Positions 45,872 to 57,600 of a stretch of 64,000 nt of DNA are shown piece by piece. The position numbers and the translations under genes were made by a program. The stretch comes from Abelmoschus esculentus (Eukaryota > Streptophyta > Magnoliopsida > Malvales > Malvaceae): NCBI GenBank assembly GCA_035048815.1, contig JAUCBN010000036.1, positions 6,458,001-6,522,000 of the forward strand, written 5' to 3'. Each line of letters opens with the position of its first letter. The first letter of the stretch is position 1. Below the pieces are notes generated by a model. That model saw only the letters and a list, made by a program, of their open reading frames with translations, did not search any database and had not been told where the DNA came from.

Positions 45872-46009
45872 ATGAAGAAGAAGGAAAAGAGAAGTTGGAG
45901 AAACCAGAGACGGAGGCACAAAGGATTATGGGGGGAAACAGATTTGATAGTGGTCGAGTCAGTAACACAACATATCTTATTAGGTAACACGATTTGTTTT
46001 TTCATATGA
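45872..46009 (+). CDS. possible short gene or first exon downstream of the duplicated promoter
   Basis: A 45-codon frame opens MKKKEKRSWRNQRRRHKGLW about 245 bases after the second TATA box, in locally GC-richer sequence. It contains a good donor (TTAG then GTAACA, 45983/45984), so the coding part could be a first exon truncated by splicing. No family is recognised, and no second exon can be identified with confidence in the AT-rich DNA that follows. It could equally be a non-coding transcript or a decayed gene. Confidence 0.2.
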   Translation: MKKKEKRSWRNQRRRHKGLWGETDLIVVESVTQHILLGNTICFFI

Positions 46010-48279
46010 ATTCAGTTTTAAAATGTTAGTTTTATTTGTATAATTGTTTTTTTTAATCTTTTGATCTTGTCTGAAAGTTGAATTTATTGATTTTATTATA
46101 AACATTTCTTAATAAATTCATAAAATAATACTACTATCGTTGCTGCTATCATTTGTTTTAAAAAACAAAACAGTCTCATCAGAGATAAAATTGTTTTATT
46201 GTGAGGGTTAATTTCTTTTTTAAAAAATGATGCGACGATGATATTAGTATAATCAATGTGATTTGATTTTATGAATTTATTAAAAAAATTATAGTAAAAT
46301 TAATAAATCTTTATTTTTTAGATAAATTAAAAGATTAAAAAATCGATTATATAAATCAAAAGTTACATTTTAAAATTCAACTCTTATGAAAATCAAAATT
46401 CTGAGTTATTTAATAACTATAAATGTTACATAATTGACCATAAAAAAATCTATTTCCTTTTTTAATCATTTGTTTCCTTGTCGGAGATGAAAAAATATTT
46501 CAGCCTTGGCATCCGTAGACTTAACTTTTGTTAGTCTGATCCATGTAGAAGGTAAAGTTAAATAATTTTATTATTCGTTACTTTATAGGTTTAGAACAAG
46601 AGGCTTTCAAATGAGTTTATTATAATTAGTGTATTTTCTTGTCCTATATAAATTAATGTGTGTATTAAATACTAAAATATGTTAGATAAATAATATGATC
46701 CCAAAATAGTATTAATTTATTCAAGAATGTATAAATATTTTTTGTGCGAACCAATATATTTCTACTTTAGAGATTAAAAATTTAGTTTATAGTTTGGTTT
46801 ATAAGGTCTAAAATTAAGGGATTTAGATCTTATTTGTTAAAAAAATAAATGTAAATGTTTATATATTCTTAGAGCTTATACATATGTGTATTAAAATATT
46901 CATCAACAAAATATTGCTTTTTTAGGATATAATTCTTTTTATGTTAAATAAAACCATCTTTTGAAATGTTTTTGATTAATTCAATTTTATTCAAGTTTTC
47001 AATGCTTCACACTAACTTATTTCAATTTTATTCTTATAATATATAAATTCTATGATTAGTTAATTATATTTAATAAATACTACTTATTTATGATGTTATG
47101 AATCAAGGATCGAATTAAGATCTTTACAGCACAATTTTGGGTTTAAAATTTTAAAAAACAAAGACAAGGTTAAAATTGTTATTTTTAAAATTTTTAAAAA
47201 GTTTATTTATTTTTAAATAGAGGCTAACATAATTTTAAAAACACTTTATACTTAATGAGAATATTTTAAAATAACTCTACAATTAACTTAATTAAATATA
47301 TTCAAAAATTTCAAAACATAATGTAATATTTTTAAAGAGGTAACATTATTTTTTAAAAGGATTTTATGCTCTTTTTTTTAATTTTAAAGGATTATACTTA
47401 ATTTTAAAACATACCTTGTAAAGTAAAGCCGGCAAATTGATAGAAGATTATAATTTTAAAACATACCTTGTAAAGTAAAGCCGGCAAATTGATAGAAGAT
47501 GATGATAATTTGTATTTGATTTAAAATTTAAAATAAATCAAAATAAAATAAAATTAATCTTCTTTTTAGTTGAAATGATAATATCTTATTTTCAACCGAA
47601 TTGAATAGACCTAAACTAATTTTTAAATAAATTGAATAGACTCGAACTATTTTATCCGAATCAAAAGTAAATTAAAATAAAAAATATATTAAAAAATTAA
47701 AGAAATATTTGATGTCAAATATCGTACAACCAACCAAAAATTTAAATATATTGATTTTATAATTAACCATATATGTGTATAAAAAATAATTCTAGCATAA
47801 AAATTCGACTGAAACATATCCATATTCTATTGAATTGATCTTGAACTAATCCGAAATCAATTGACCCCAAAAAATATTAATTGATTGGCCCAACCTTGTA
47901 TTGACTAGAATTAAAGTCGAACATGGTTAGATCTGACCCGAACTGACCCAAAATTGATTGTAGTCAAAACAAAAACTTAATCAAAACAAAGTCGATAAAA
48001 TATGTTAAAATATTATAAATTAAAAGAAGTCGCCACCTGCAGATGACGTCTTCACCCAAATTATTATCTGTAGGTGACGATTTTCTCCTAGATTATAATT
48101 TTTTTTCGTAGATCCCAAAATATATTCAATGCTCATAATTTTCAAAAAAAATTTGTTTGGATTGCATTATTACCCGAAAGGGTAGTAAAACACTTATAGA
48201 ATTGTGAATAGATAAATTTAGTATATTGAAATTTTGAAATTAAACCTTCAATACTCTCAACACTCTAAAAAACTTACTA
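46010..48279. other. AT-rich intergenic DNA
   Basis: No gene recognised. It contains a 52-base tandem duplication (47400-47500) and an imperfect inverted repeat with GTCGCCACCTGCAGAT and ATCTGTAGGTGACGA (48028-48082). Confidence 0.6.
47400..47500. repeat. 52-base tandem duplication
   Basis: AATTTTAAAACATACCTTGT followed by AAAGTAAAGCCGGCAAATTG occurs at 47400 and again at 47452, identical over about 49 bases, which suggests a recent event. Confidence 0.9.
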
Positions 48280-48291
48280 CAATTTGAGGCA

Positions 48292-49346
48292 TTGAGGGTG
48301 GAAATGTTGGGACTCAAGGCAGAAGTACTGGTTTATCAGGCTGTTATGCGAAACAGTGTGTTAAATCCAACCACACCTAAGCCAATGAAGGACATCCAAA
48401 AACCAAAAGAGTTCAAGGAAACCTGGTCGGTGCAAGATGTTGAGAACTTCATTTGGTGTATGAAGCAATACTTTCAGGGAATGAGCATTGATGTTGATGC
48501 CAAGAAGGTAAACACTGTTGTTTATTTGACTGATGTTGTCTTGTTATGGTGGTGATGTAGGTGCCTAGATATGAGTAATGGAGGCACGGCTGTGGGAACT
48601 TAGACAGAGTTCCAAGCAGAGTTGAAAAAATAGTTTTGTCTGAGTAACACTGGACGAGAAGTCAGATCCAAGTTCAAGAGGCTTTGACATGAAGGATCTA
48701 TTGCGGATTACATTCAAGAGTTTATCGAGCTACAACTCTTGATTCCCGGCTTGTGTGAGAAAGATTCTTTTTCACATTTATGGATGGATTGAAGCCATGG
48801 GCTAAGACCGAGTTAGAGCAGTGGGATGTCAAAGAACTTTCTAAAGCCCTAGCAGTTGCGGAGTCCTTGACCGAGCATGATAGATATAAGTCCATAGAAT
48901 CCAAGTCTTCCAAGCCCCATGGTAAGGGTATTGGTAGAAGAGACGATGATGTTTTCAGAGATAGTAATGATGATGGCAAGACATTAACCAAGTCCAACCA
49001 ACGTGAAAAGCCATATGAGTAGATGGATCGAGGTCCAATACGGTGCTACCATTGTGATGGTCCACACGTAGTGAAGGACTGTCCGAACAAGAAGAGCCGC
49101 CTAGATGCCATAGACCATCAAGATAACGATTCAGATGGTGAACCTGACAGACTTGGTGCAATAGCCAACGTCAAAGGAGGAAAGCCGAGGGTGGGTCGCA
49201 AGTGTTACCGTTGTAAGGGACCGTATTTAGCGCGAGATTGCCTTGATCAAGTTAAGCATTCCAACGAAGACGAGCCCGAGGGTGATGAGGCTGCAAGGCT
49301 TGGCTCGATGATTCTGAGTTCTGCCAAGAAGAAAGACAAGAAGTAG
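48292..49346 (+). pseudogene. gypsy-type gag with two CCHC knuckles, decayed
   Basis: 48292-48555 carries a FKETWSVQDVENFIWCMKQY segment of the retrotransposon gag fold and ends at a stop right after LLWW. The middle (48556-48780) has three further stops. 48780-49022 holds MDGLKPWAKTELEQWDVKEL and a Ser/Asp-rich linker. 49023-49346 has two zinc knuckles, CYHCDGPHVVKDC and CYRCKGPYLARDC, followed by a basic end (SSAKKKDKK). The zinc knuckles bind RNA in the family. An in-frame stop at about 49021 separates linker and knuckles. Confidence 0.8.
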
Positions 49347-49680
49347 AATGGGTTGATGTTTTTCGATATCAACATGGAGGGACGATCGAAGAATGCTTTG
49401 GTGGACACTAGGGCAAGCGATCTGTTCATGTCCAAGAAGGCTGCAGTGGAGATTGGTCTTAAAGTTGTGGATTCAATAGACAAGATCAAGACTGTGAATG
49501 TCAAGGAAGCTCCTATTATAGGGACAGTGTGAAAGATTGAGCTGCAGATCGGTGATTGGAAGTCTAAGGAAGACTTCAAGGTAATCGAATTAGATGAATT
49601 TGATTTTATTTTGGGATTAAACTTCCTTGATCGTGTTCAAGTGATCATCATTCCGTGTGCTAACATCGTGTGAATCTTGG
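49347..49680 (+). pseudogene. retroviral-type aspartic protease remnant
   Basis: Translation after the gag stop gives a LVDTRASDLFMS active-site-like motif, where Arg replaces the usual Gly of D-T-G, and later FDFILGLNFLDR, the conserved second half of gypsy proteases. A stop near 49530 interrupts it. The Gly to Arg change would be expected to inactivate the enzyme. An acidic open stretch follows (49818-50156) without a recognised domain. Confidence 0.65.
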
Positions 49681-50276
49681 ATCCGAGACAATTATATGTT
49701 GTACCCGTACGATGAGACATCGGGCAAGGAACCAAGAAGCTGACAGCTATTCATCATGTCGAAGATGCTCCAAGCCAAGGAATCATCGAGTTAGAGGCGA
49801 CTATTGGGGACATTTCCTTGGATGGGCATGTGTTGCCCGAGCCTATTGACGTGGGAGTCGTCGAGGAGTCATTCATTGATGAGATGGCCGATGCATCGAA
49901 CTTCAAAGGTGATGAAGTGTCGATGGGTGTTGCATTACCGAGGAGCAATCGGGCGTCAAGCTTTAGTGACGAAGGATTGACGGGTAGAGTAAATGCCGAG
50001 TCAATGAGTGAGGCATCTCTTGAACACGAGGATTGTGATCAAGATTTTCCTGGTACGGTTGATATTACATGGCGGTGTGAGTCGAAGCGAGCAGTTCTTA
50101 TTGAGGGACAACTGAATCAAAGTCCGTTGCTCTTTATGAGAGAACGATCCTTATAGGGGAAATACAAGCCAAACTCCGAGATAGAAGCAAGCCAAGTTGC
50201 GCGAGAAGCTCCAGGATCAATCTCAGACTTGTCCGAGTGACACGACGAGGGCGTCGCCAAGTTTGGTGGGGGAGAA

Positions 50277-50557
50277 TGTCACGGGCCGAAGGTTGAGGTT
50301 CGAGACATTGGCATCACATGGTGCGACTTGGCCTATCCAAGTAAGTTCAAGGGTGATTTGGGGCTTAAGAAGACCACCAACGTTGGCCAGATCAAAGGAG
50401 TGTTCTAGAAGCTTGTTTGAAGCTTGTTCGAACGTAGAGCTTGTTCGAAGCTTGAACCATTATAAATTCTTTTGTCTTTAATTTTTCAATTTTTTTATTT
50501 GCTCTAGCGATTTTAAAATGGCCTATTCATCCCCTCTTGTCAATTATCGGTCTAACA
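50277..50557 (+). repeat. 3' LTR of the TR-GAG-like element
   Basis: It starts TGTCACGGGCCGAAGG right after the purine tract and is provisionally ended at CGGTCTAACA (50557). It contains three AGCTTGTTCGAA / AAGCTTGTTTGAAG repeats (50410-50455) and a TTATAAATT box near 50460. No second copy in the window confirms the end. Confidence 0.5.
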
Positions 50558-52015
50558 ATCCATTCAATTTATTATTTTTGAAAAATTTATATATGTTTTA
50601 CAGAAAAAAAATAAAACAACTAGTAATTGGACAGTCTTTAGATGCTTTTGTTGGTACCATTACACATTAAGATAATTTTATATGTATTGAATTAATTAGT
50701 ATTATATTATATTTTATTTTTTACATTTTATTATATTTTTTAATTATAGATTATTTGATGATGCCAACAAGCAATATTTATAGACCCGTACAAAATATAA
50801 TACAATTTTTTAACATGATAATTACTTACGGTACTAATTTTATAATTAAATATTCTTAAAATTATTTAAATGTAATTTATTTTTATATTTTTCTAGGGTC
50901 CAAGCAACAATTGATATTCTGATGCTTTTAACTTTCTTCATCGAAATGTGCAACTACTCAAAATTTAATTTAGGTATTTTTTAAACTCAAAATTATAGTA
51001 TTTATCTTGTTTATTACAAATTTAATTGGTTTTAACTATTTTTTAATATAGACATCTAGTGAATAAAGAATGAATGAATCAAATATGTTTTATGCACACA
51101 ATTTTAGTTTTACATCAAATATCCAGGTAATATATTATTATGGTATATCATTGAAGAATTTTTATTTTTTCAAGCAATAATTTTATATTTCTATTATTCA
51201 TAGGAACCTTAAAAATACAGGGAAGGACATCCAATCCAAAACCATAATCATAGATAGTTATTTTATTTCACACACACAAAAATTATATTTATTTCATATT
51301 TTATTTTATTTTCACATTGAATTAATTCCTTCTATAAAATGTTATTGGTTCAAGCTATCAATATGGACACATGGATAAAAATGAAATTTATCATTGACTT
51401 ACATTAATACCTTAAATCTCATTTTATTAGAGTTCTAATTTTTTTTCTCTTGTTTTAATAGTGTTAACTATACAAGATAAGCTAAATATTCTTATGAAAG
51501 TCATCTTTTATTTATATTTAAATATTCACACAAATAAACAATATAAATGTTTGATATATATATATATATATCTTTAATTATATAAATTGATCTTTGTATA
51601 AATTATAATTGTTATTAGTAGCACAACGATTTAAGATGGACCAACCAACACTATCAAATCTTCTAATTTTTATCGTCACCTCTAAAGATCTTGCCTCAAA
51701 ACAATTAATAATGTTAAAAGGACCTGTATCATTTTAATTTTAAAAAATAACCAAACAGATAAAATTAAGAAGTTTTATGGTTTGAATAAATCGATTTTTT
51801 AGGAACAATTCTATTAAATTATTGTGTTTTACAATAATATAATATCAATAATAAATTGAATAGAACAATAGAAATTTATCACTAATTTAAACATAAAAAT
51901 AATTTTCATTAATCTCTTCGTCAAGTGCTTTTATAAAAAAATTAAAGTATATTAAGTTGACATCTTACGAAGATCTTGTACAATCTTATCTAAAATAAAC
52001 CAATAATTACACAAA
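50558..52015. other. AT-rich intergenic DNA
   Basis: A (TA)n run lies at about 51556-51573. No coding or RNA gene recognised. Confidence 0.6.
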
Positions 52016-52024
52016 AACAATTAA

Positions 52025-52833
52025 GGCATAAAGATAATTTTAACCCTTAACGTTTATAATTTTTGTTAGTTTGGCCCTTATTCTTTTTTTGGGATAAATT
52101 TAACCCTTAACCTATATCTTTTTGACAAATAGCTTATTTTTTAACACCATGATAACTGGACCGTTAAAAATCTAAAAAACATATCATATGCATATGATAA
52201 TATATTTTAAATAACATGGCATCTAACCTATCAAATATATATAATACAATTTTATTCTATTATAAAATATAAAACAATTAAAATTTAAATAAAATATTAA
52301 AAAATTAATTAATTCTAAAATAAAATACTATTAAATATTCTTAACCCTAACTACGATAGAATTAAAATCTTACTTAAAAAATTAATTAATTTCGAACTGT
52401 GTTCATATTTTTTTAAGATAAGACTTTTATTCTATCATAGTTAGGGTTAAGAATGTTTAATAGCTTTTTATTTTAGAGTTAATTAATTTTTAGTATTTTA
52501 TTTGAATTTTAATTGTTTTATATTTTATATTAGAATAAAATTATATTATATATATATATGTATTTGATAGGTTATATGCTATGTTATTTAAAATATATTA
52601 TCATATGCATATAACATGTCATCATTGTTAGATTTTTAAAATAAGAATAAGGGCTAAAACGACAAAAAATATAAAGGCTATTTGTCATCATTGTTAGATT
52701 TTTTAAAATATATTTAAAAAATAAGCTATTTGTCAAAAAGATATAGATTAAGGACTAAATTTATCTCAAAAAAAGAATAAGGGCTAAAACGACAAAAAAT
52801 ATAAACGTTAACGGTTAAAATTATCTTTATGCC
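52025..52833. mobile_element. Mutator-like foldback element 4, 809 bases
   Basis: It is almost wholly palindromic. The left arm GGCATAAAGATAATTTTAAC is complementary to the right arm GTTAAAATTATCTTTATGCC, and pairing continues through GATATAGGTTAAGG, TTTGACAAATAGC and CATATGCATATGATAATATA blocks to a centre near 52400. Nine-base duplications AACAATTAA lie at 52016-52024 and 52834-52842. It is unrelated in sequence to elements 1-3. The right arm has an internal duplication (52640-52690 against 52770-52810). Confidence 0.85.
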
Positions 52834-52842
52834 AACAATTAA

Positions 52843-54480
52843 TAATATATCTTACAAATAAATCATAATCTTCGTATTAAAAAGTCTAATGAATAATTTA
52901 GAGTATAATATCATTGATAAAACATACATGAAAATATTATCAATTAGGCTAGTCATAAAATTTCAGAAGTTTATATGTAAGATTACTTCATAAAAATAAT
53001 AAAAATTGAGAACGGAGAAGAAAACAGAAAAATAAATTTAATAATTCTTATGAAAATATTATTTTCATACATTTTCAATGGAAAGAGAGAAAGCCTAATT
53101 ATATTCAATTTTCAAGCTAATTGAAACTCTAACTAGATTTAATTTCAAAGTTTACAGAAATCCTTGCTAGATCTAATAAAGTTGAAAGCATATAAATAAT
53201 AATACTTATTTGAAGTTAATTGAAAATTTTGTTAGATCCAATACTAAAATTTATTAAAAAGATCAAAAAATATACAAAGGGAAGAAAATAATAGAGAATT
53301 AAGAAAGAGACAATTAAATGTTTCACTTTTACTTTTTGTTAGTTTATGTTTAATAATTAAAGTTGAAAAAATTAAAGATGACATGAATTATAAAAAAATT
53401 AATATGTTTATTATTTAATAATATGTATAATTTTAATTGATTATTGGTAAAAAAAAAGCCTATAATATTAAAACATGATCATATGCATCTTTTTAACACT
53501 GTCCTTTATTTCCTTTCCTTTCCTTTCTTCTTGTATTCTACTTCTTCCCATGTTGGTTTCTTGCCACTCGAAATCTCATTATTTATTTGTGGTTTTGTTA
53601 AAATGATCATTATTTTATCTAAATTATTATTATATTATAAATGTTATCAGACTCGTCACTAATTATCATTAATTTTGTCTTTTATTTAAAAAAATATTAG
53701 TTTTTCTTATATAAAGTTTGAATAACATAATTATCTAAAAAATTTAATATGTACGAATCATCTTGTCTGAATAGTTAAAGGAACAATTATAATTCTTAGA
53801 AGTTATGGGTTCAAACACAGTAATACAACACAATAATTAAACAATTAATATTTAATAATTAAAAATATATTTTAGAATATATATTATTATAACTATCGTA
53901 ATTAATTAAAAAAATCAACATAATTTCCCTTAATTTTTTTTTAAAAAATGAAAATTCATGAAATATGCCTCTATTCTTTCGGTTCAAGTTAGCATAACAC
54001 TTATCTCACAAAATATAATAATAAATATTTTCACTGTATTTTTATTTGAATTTTTTTAAAAAAATTAAAAAAAACTAAAAAAATCGTAATTACCTCGCCA
54101 TCTCTCCAACGACAGCAAAGAAGGCCACCACTGCACGCATCGCCACCACTTCCGCCTTTTTCACGACGTCGGTGGCGGATTTGATCCACCCAGTCCTTTT
54201 TCTTTTCTTCCTCGCACTAAAATCAGAATCTTGTGTTCTGTATTCTCTAAGAAGAAAATTCCAAAATTCTCACTTTCTCTAAAAGATCAACCCTTCCACG
54301 ATCATTTGACCCTTTTTTCCTGACAGCTAAACAGCCGAGGAAAAACCTCTGTCAAGTATACTTCCTGTATTTTTTCACTTCTGAATCAGGGTTTCTGTTT
54401 TTCTCTACCACTGTTATTCCCAAAGAGGTTTTCAACAGTGAGAGCAATACGGGCAATAGATTAGCGAAGCGCTTCCGAAT
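52843..54480. other. AT-rich DNA and PI4K upstream region
   Basis: 52843-54080 is A/T-rich without a gene. From 54090 the composition rises and includes CT-rich stretches expected of a promoter and 5' leader. The transcript start cannot be placed. Confidence 0.5.
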
Positions 54481-54617
54481 TCGCTCAGGTGAGAGGGACT
54501 TAGGGTTTTCTATATAGGTGTTTAGAAGAGTCTAGTGTGTTGTATTACATTTCAAGACTTTCTACTTGATAATTTGATTTCGATTTCCTAAACTAGAGAG
54601 CGAAATTAGGTTTTAGG

Positions 54618-54632
54618 ATGGTTGGTTGGTAA
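54618..54632 (+). promoter_or_regulatory. four-codon upstream open reading frame of PI4K-beta
   Basis: ATGGTTGGTTGGTAA encodes Met-Val-Gly-Trp and stops 2 bases before the main ATG at 54635. A scanning ribosome would terminate almost on top of the main start. The effect on translation is inferred. Confidence 0.5.
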
Positions 54633-54634
54633 CG

Positions 54635-57600
54635 ATGGTAAGGCTTCTAGGACTGAGTCGAAGAGAATCGGATGAGTTACCTCGTGAAATCACCAGCTCG
54701 AGGACTCCTCGAACAAGCGAATCAGGTGAAAATGGGTGGCTCATCAGATTTTTTGACTCGGCGTTTTTCTGTGAGTGGATCGCCGTTAGCTATCTTTACA
54801 AGCATGATCATGCGGGGGTACGAGATTATCTCTGTAATAGGATGTACACGCTTCCATTATCTGGAATCGAAAGCTATCTCTTCCAGATTTGTTACATGAT
54901 GGTACATAAGCCAAGCCCTTCATTGGATAAGTTCGTTATCGATATGTGCTCAAAATCACTGAAAATGGCAATGAAGGTGCATTGGTTTTTGTTGGCTGAG
55001 TTAGAGGATTCTGATGATAATGAAGGGATTAATAGGATTCAAGAGAAGTGTCAAATTGCAGCTACTTTGATGGGCGAGTGGCCTCCCCTTGTGCGTCCAC
55101 CCAATGCAGGTTCAAGTCCAGGGAGTAAAAATCAAGTTTTGAATCGATTCCTTTCCTCGAAACAGCTGTTTTTGTCATTGACTTCACCTTCTCCACAGAG
55201 ATCAATGTCATTGTCCTCCCCCACTTCAGGGAACCATTTGCCTGAAGATGGTAATCAGTTGTTGTCCCCAGAGGAGAATAAAATTTTTAAAAAGTTTATT
55301 CCAGGTCCTAAAGTCAGAGATGCCTTCTTGTTTAGGAAGTCAACAGAGAAGGATGAAGAAGAGAACGAAAAGGATGGGTTTTTCAAGAGGATTTTGAGGG
55401 ACAGCAGAGGGGGAGAGGATGAGGAGTTAACATCGAGCTCAGATGGGTTCTTTAAGAGGCTTTTAAAGGATAGTAAAGGAGAGGAGGAAGAAATGACTTC
55501 TAGTTCTGAAGGATTTTTTAAGAAATTGTTTCGAGATAGTAAGAGTGAATCTGATGATAAAACGGTTTCTAAGCCAGTAGAAGATGATGAGAAAGAGGGG
55601 TTCTTTAAGAAGTTATTTAAAGATAAATTTGAGGATAAGAAAGATGTAAATGATAGAATTGATGATGTACATATGGTCAACCCTGCAGAAAAAGCTTCAA
55701 AATCAGGTGAAGATGACGACAAGGAGGGTTTCTTCCGGAAACTTTTCAAGGATAAATCTGAGGAAAAGAAAGACGGGAATGATAAGAATGATGATGTAAA
55801 TGATAGAATTGATGATGTGCATATGGTGAACTCTGCAGAAAAAGCTTCTAAATCAGGTGAATATGATGAAAAGGAGGGTTTTTTCCGGAAACTTTTCAAG
55901 GATAAATCTGAGGAGAAGAAAGATGTGAATGATAAGGATGATGACGGTGCCGAAGAGGATTCTTCAGATTTCTCACTGTTCAGAAGGCTGTTCAAAGTGC
56001 GTCCTGAAGAGAATAAAACTAGTACGGCAAATGAATGCCACAACGGTGACAGTTTGTTTGAAAGCAGTCCAGGGACTGAGAACTTCTTCCGCAAACTCTT
56101 TAGGGACAGAGATCGTTCAATCGAGGATTCGGAGCTGTTCAATTCAAAGAAGCAGAAAGAGGTTTGTTCACTTTTTCTGTTGACACTTGTTCTTCATTCT
56201 TTGAGGTCTGTTCATTTTTAGTCCTTTGGTTTCCAATATATGCACCCATGATATCAACTTCCATTGTTACATCCTTACCGTTTTTCCAAAATTCCTGTAC
56301 CACAGGTCCCCATCTGACTGGTGTAAACAATCCTCTCATCATATCATATGGATGGTCATTTATGAACTGTGTTTTTAATTTGATGCAATAGACATTGCTA
56401 AACATAAATATCAGATTATTTGTTTTATGTTGGGTCTGCAATTGGAAAATAGAGCTTTTCTGTTCTACAATTTGCTCTCTAGTTTCTAATCACTGCTGAA
56501 AATTGTGAAGGAATTAATGCTCTTAATAATTATGAATCTTACCATATGCTTATACTTGAATGGTGCTTCCTAATGTATTACTATTAGTCTTTGTAGTTTT
56601 TCAACTGTTTTCCACTCATAATCCCTCGTATTACAAGTCTTCATTCAACCTATTCTAATGTTTTTATGGGCCTTTAAATCTTTCAAGTGGATGCAATTGG
56701 AGATCCTTTAGGTTAATAATCACTACAGAGATTTCTTACTTCAGAAACCCCCTTTTTCTTGCATCTAGATATAAATGGCATGAACTTATCCTGCTTTGTT
56801 GTTTGATGAGACAGAAAAAGCTGGAAGTTATCTAAAATTTATTTTTTCACATAGCTTTTTAAATGCTCCTTTCCTGTTGTTTAGCTTATTTGCCATTCCA
56901 ATGGTATGTAATCTAGCAACGTCATCCAATAAACTAAACCTCTTTTAATGTTAGTTAAATCTGTTAACGTCATAAAAGTTAACTATTGCTGTCTGTGTAG
57001 CTTTTCTCCTTAAACTTTGCACTGAATGTTAGTTAAATCTGTTCACGCACTGAATTACACGTATTAGTATTGGCACTGTAGAAAATTCTCCACGTGAAGC
57101 TATTTTGTCATCCTTAGAACTAGTCTGTCCTTTACTTGGTGTCCTATGAATGGAGGGACAGCATCTGCTAAATTGTGAATTTACCTGGTTTGGTTTGAAA
57201 TAGGATTATTAATTGGATTCTACCCTTCCCACTGATGTATTTTTCTCATCTTCTGTACTATGGTCTGTCTAAACTTTTAGGATATGATTTATTATATTGT
57301 TGTTATCTATTTTTCCTATATTATTTTTCTATTGTTTATGTCTCAAGTACTGGAATCCCCCCCTCTTGACATTGTTATTTTTTCATTAAAAATATTTAAA
57401 CAAATAACAGCTTCCACTATGTGAGCAACCTTTTTTATATTACGTTAGTTCTAGGACACTTGATTGATCCAGGGAGCATTATTCTCTTGCTCTTCATTCT
57501 GTTAATTGTGTCTTTTGGAATTTGCCGGACTTCTGATCCTAATCACCAGGGAGTGAGAAGCTTTATTGACCTTACGAGTGTGGTTTGGTTCATAAATATC

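Larger units (their letters stand above)
48280..50557 (+). mobile_element. gag-protease-only LTR element (TR-GAG-like), 5'-truncated
   Basis: The order is gag, two zinc knuckles, protease-like region, acidic tail, purine tract GGTGGGGGAGAA (50265-50276), then a short LTR. No reverse transcriptase, RNase H or integrase lies between protease and LTR, as in the TR-GAG class of non-autonomous gypsy derivatives (family knowledge). The left LTR and primer site were not found, so the 5' end is missing. Target duplications cannot be checked. Confidence 0.65.

Noticed and set aside
53444..53662. 72-codon hydrophobic open frame
   Set aside because: AT-rich low-complexity sequence without start context or family resemblance.
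54626..54634. Start of PI4K-beta three codons upstream
   Set aside because: The codon is TTG. The first ATG in frame is 54635.
55255..56142. 295-codon open frame on the minus strand opposite the PPC repeats
   Set aside because: It is a Ser/Leu-rich shadow of the GFFKKLFKD repeats, with no independent signals.
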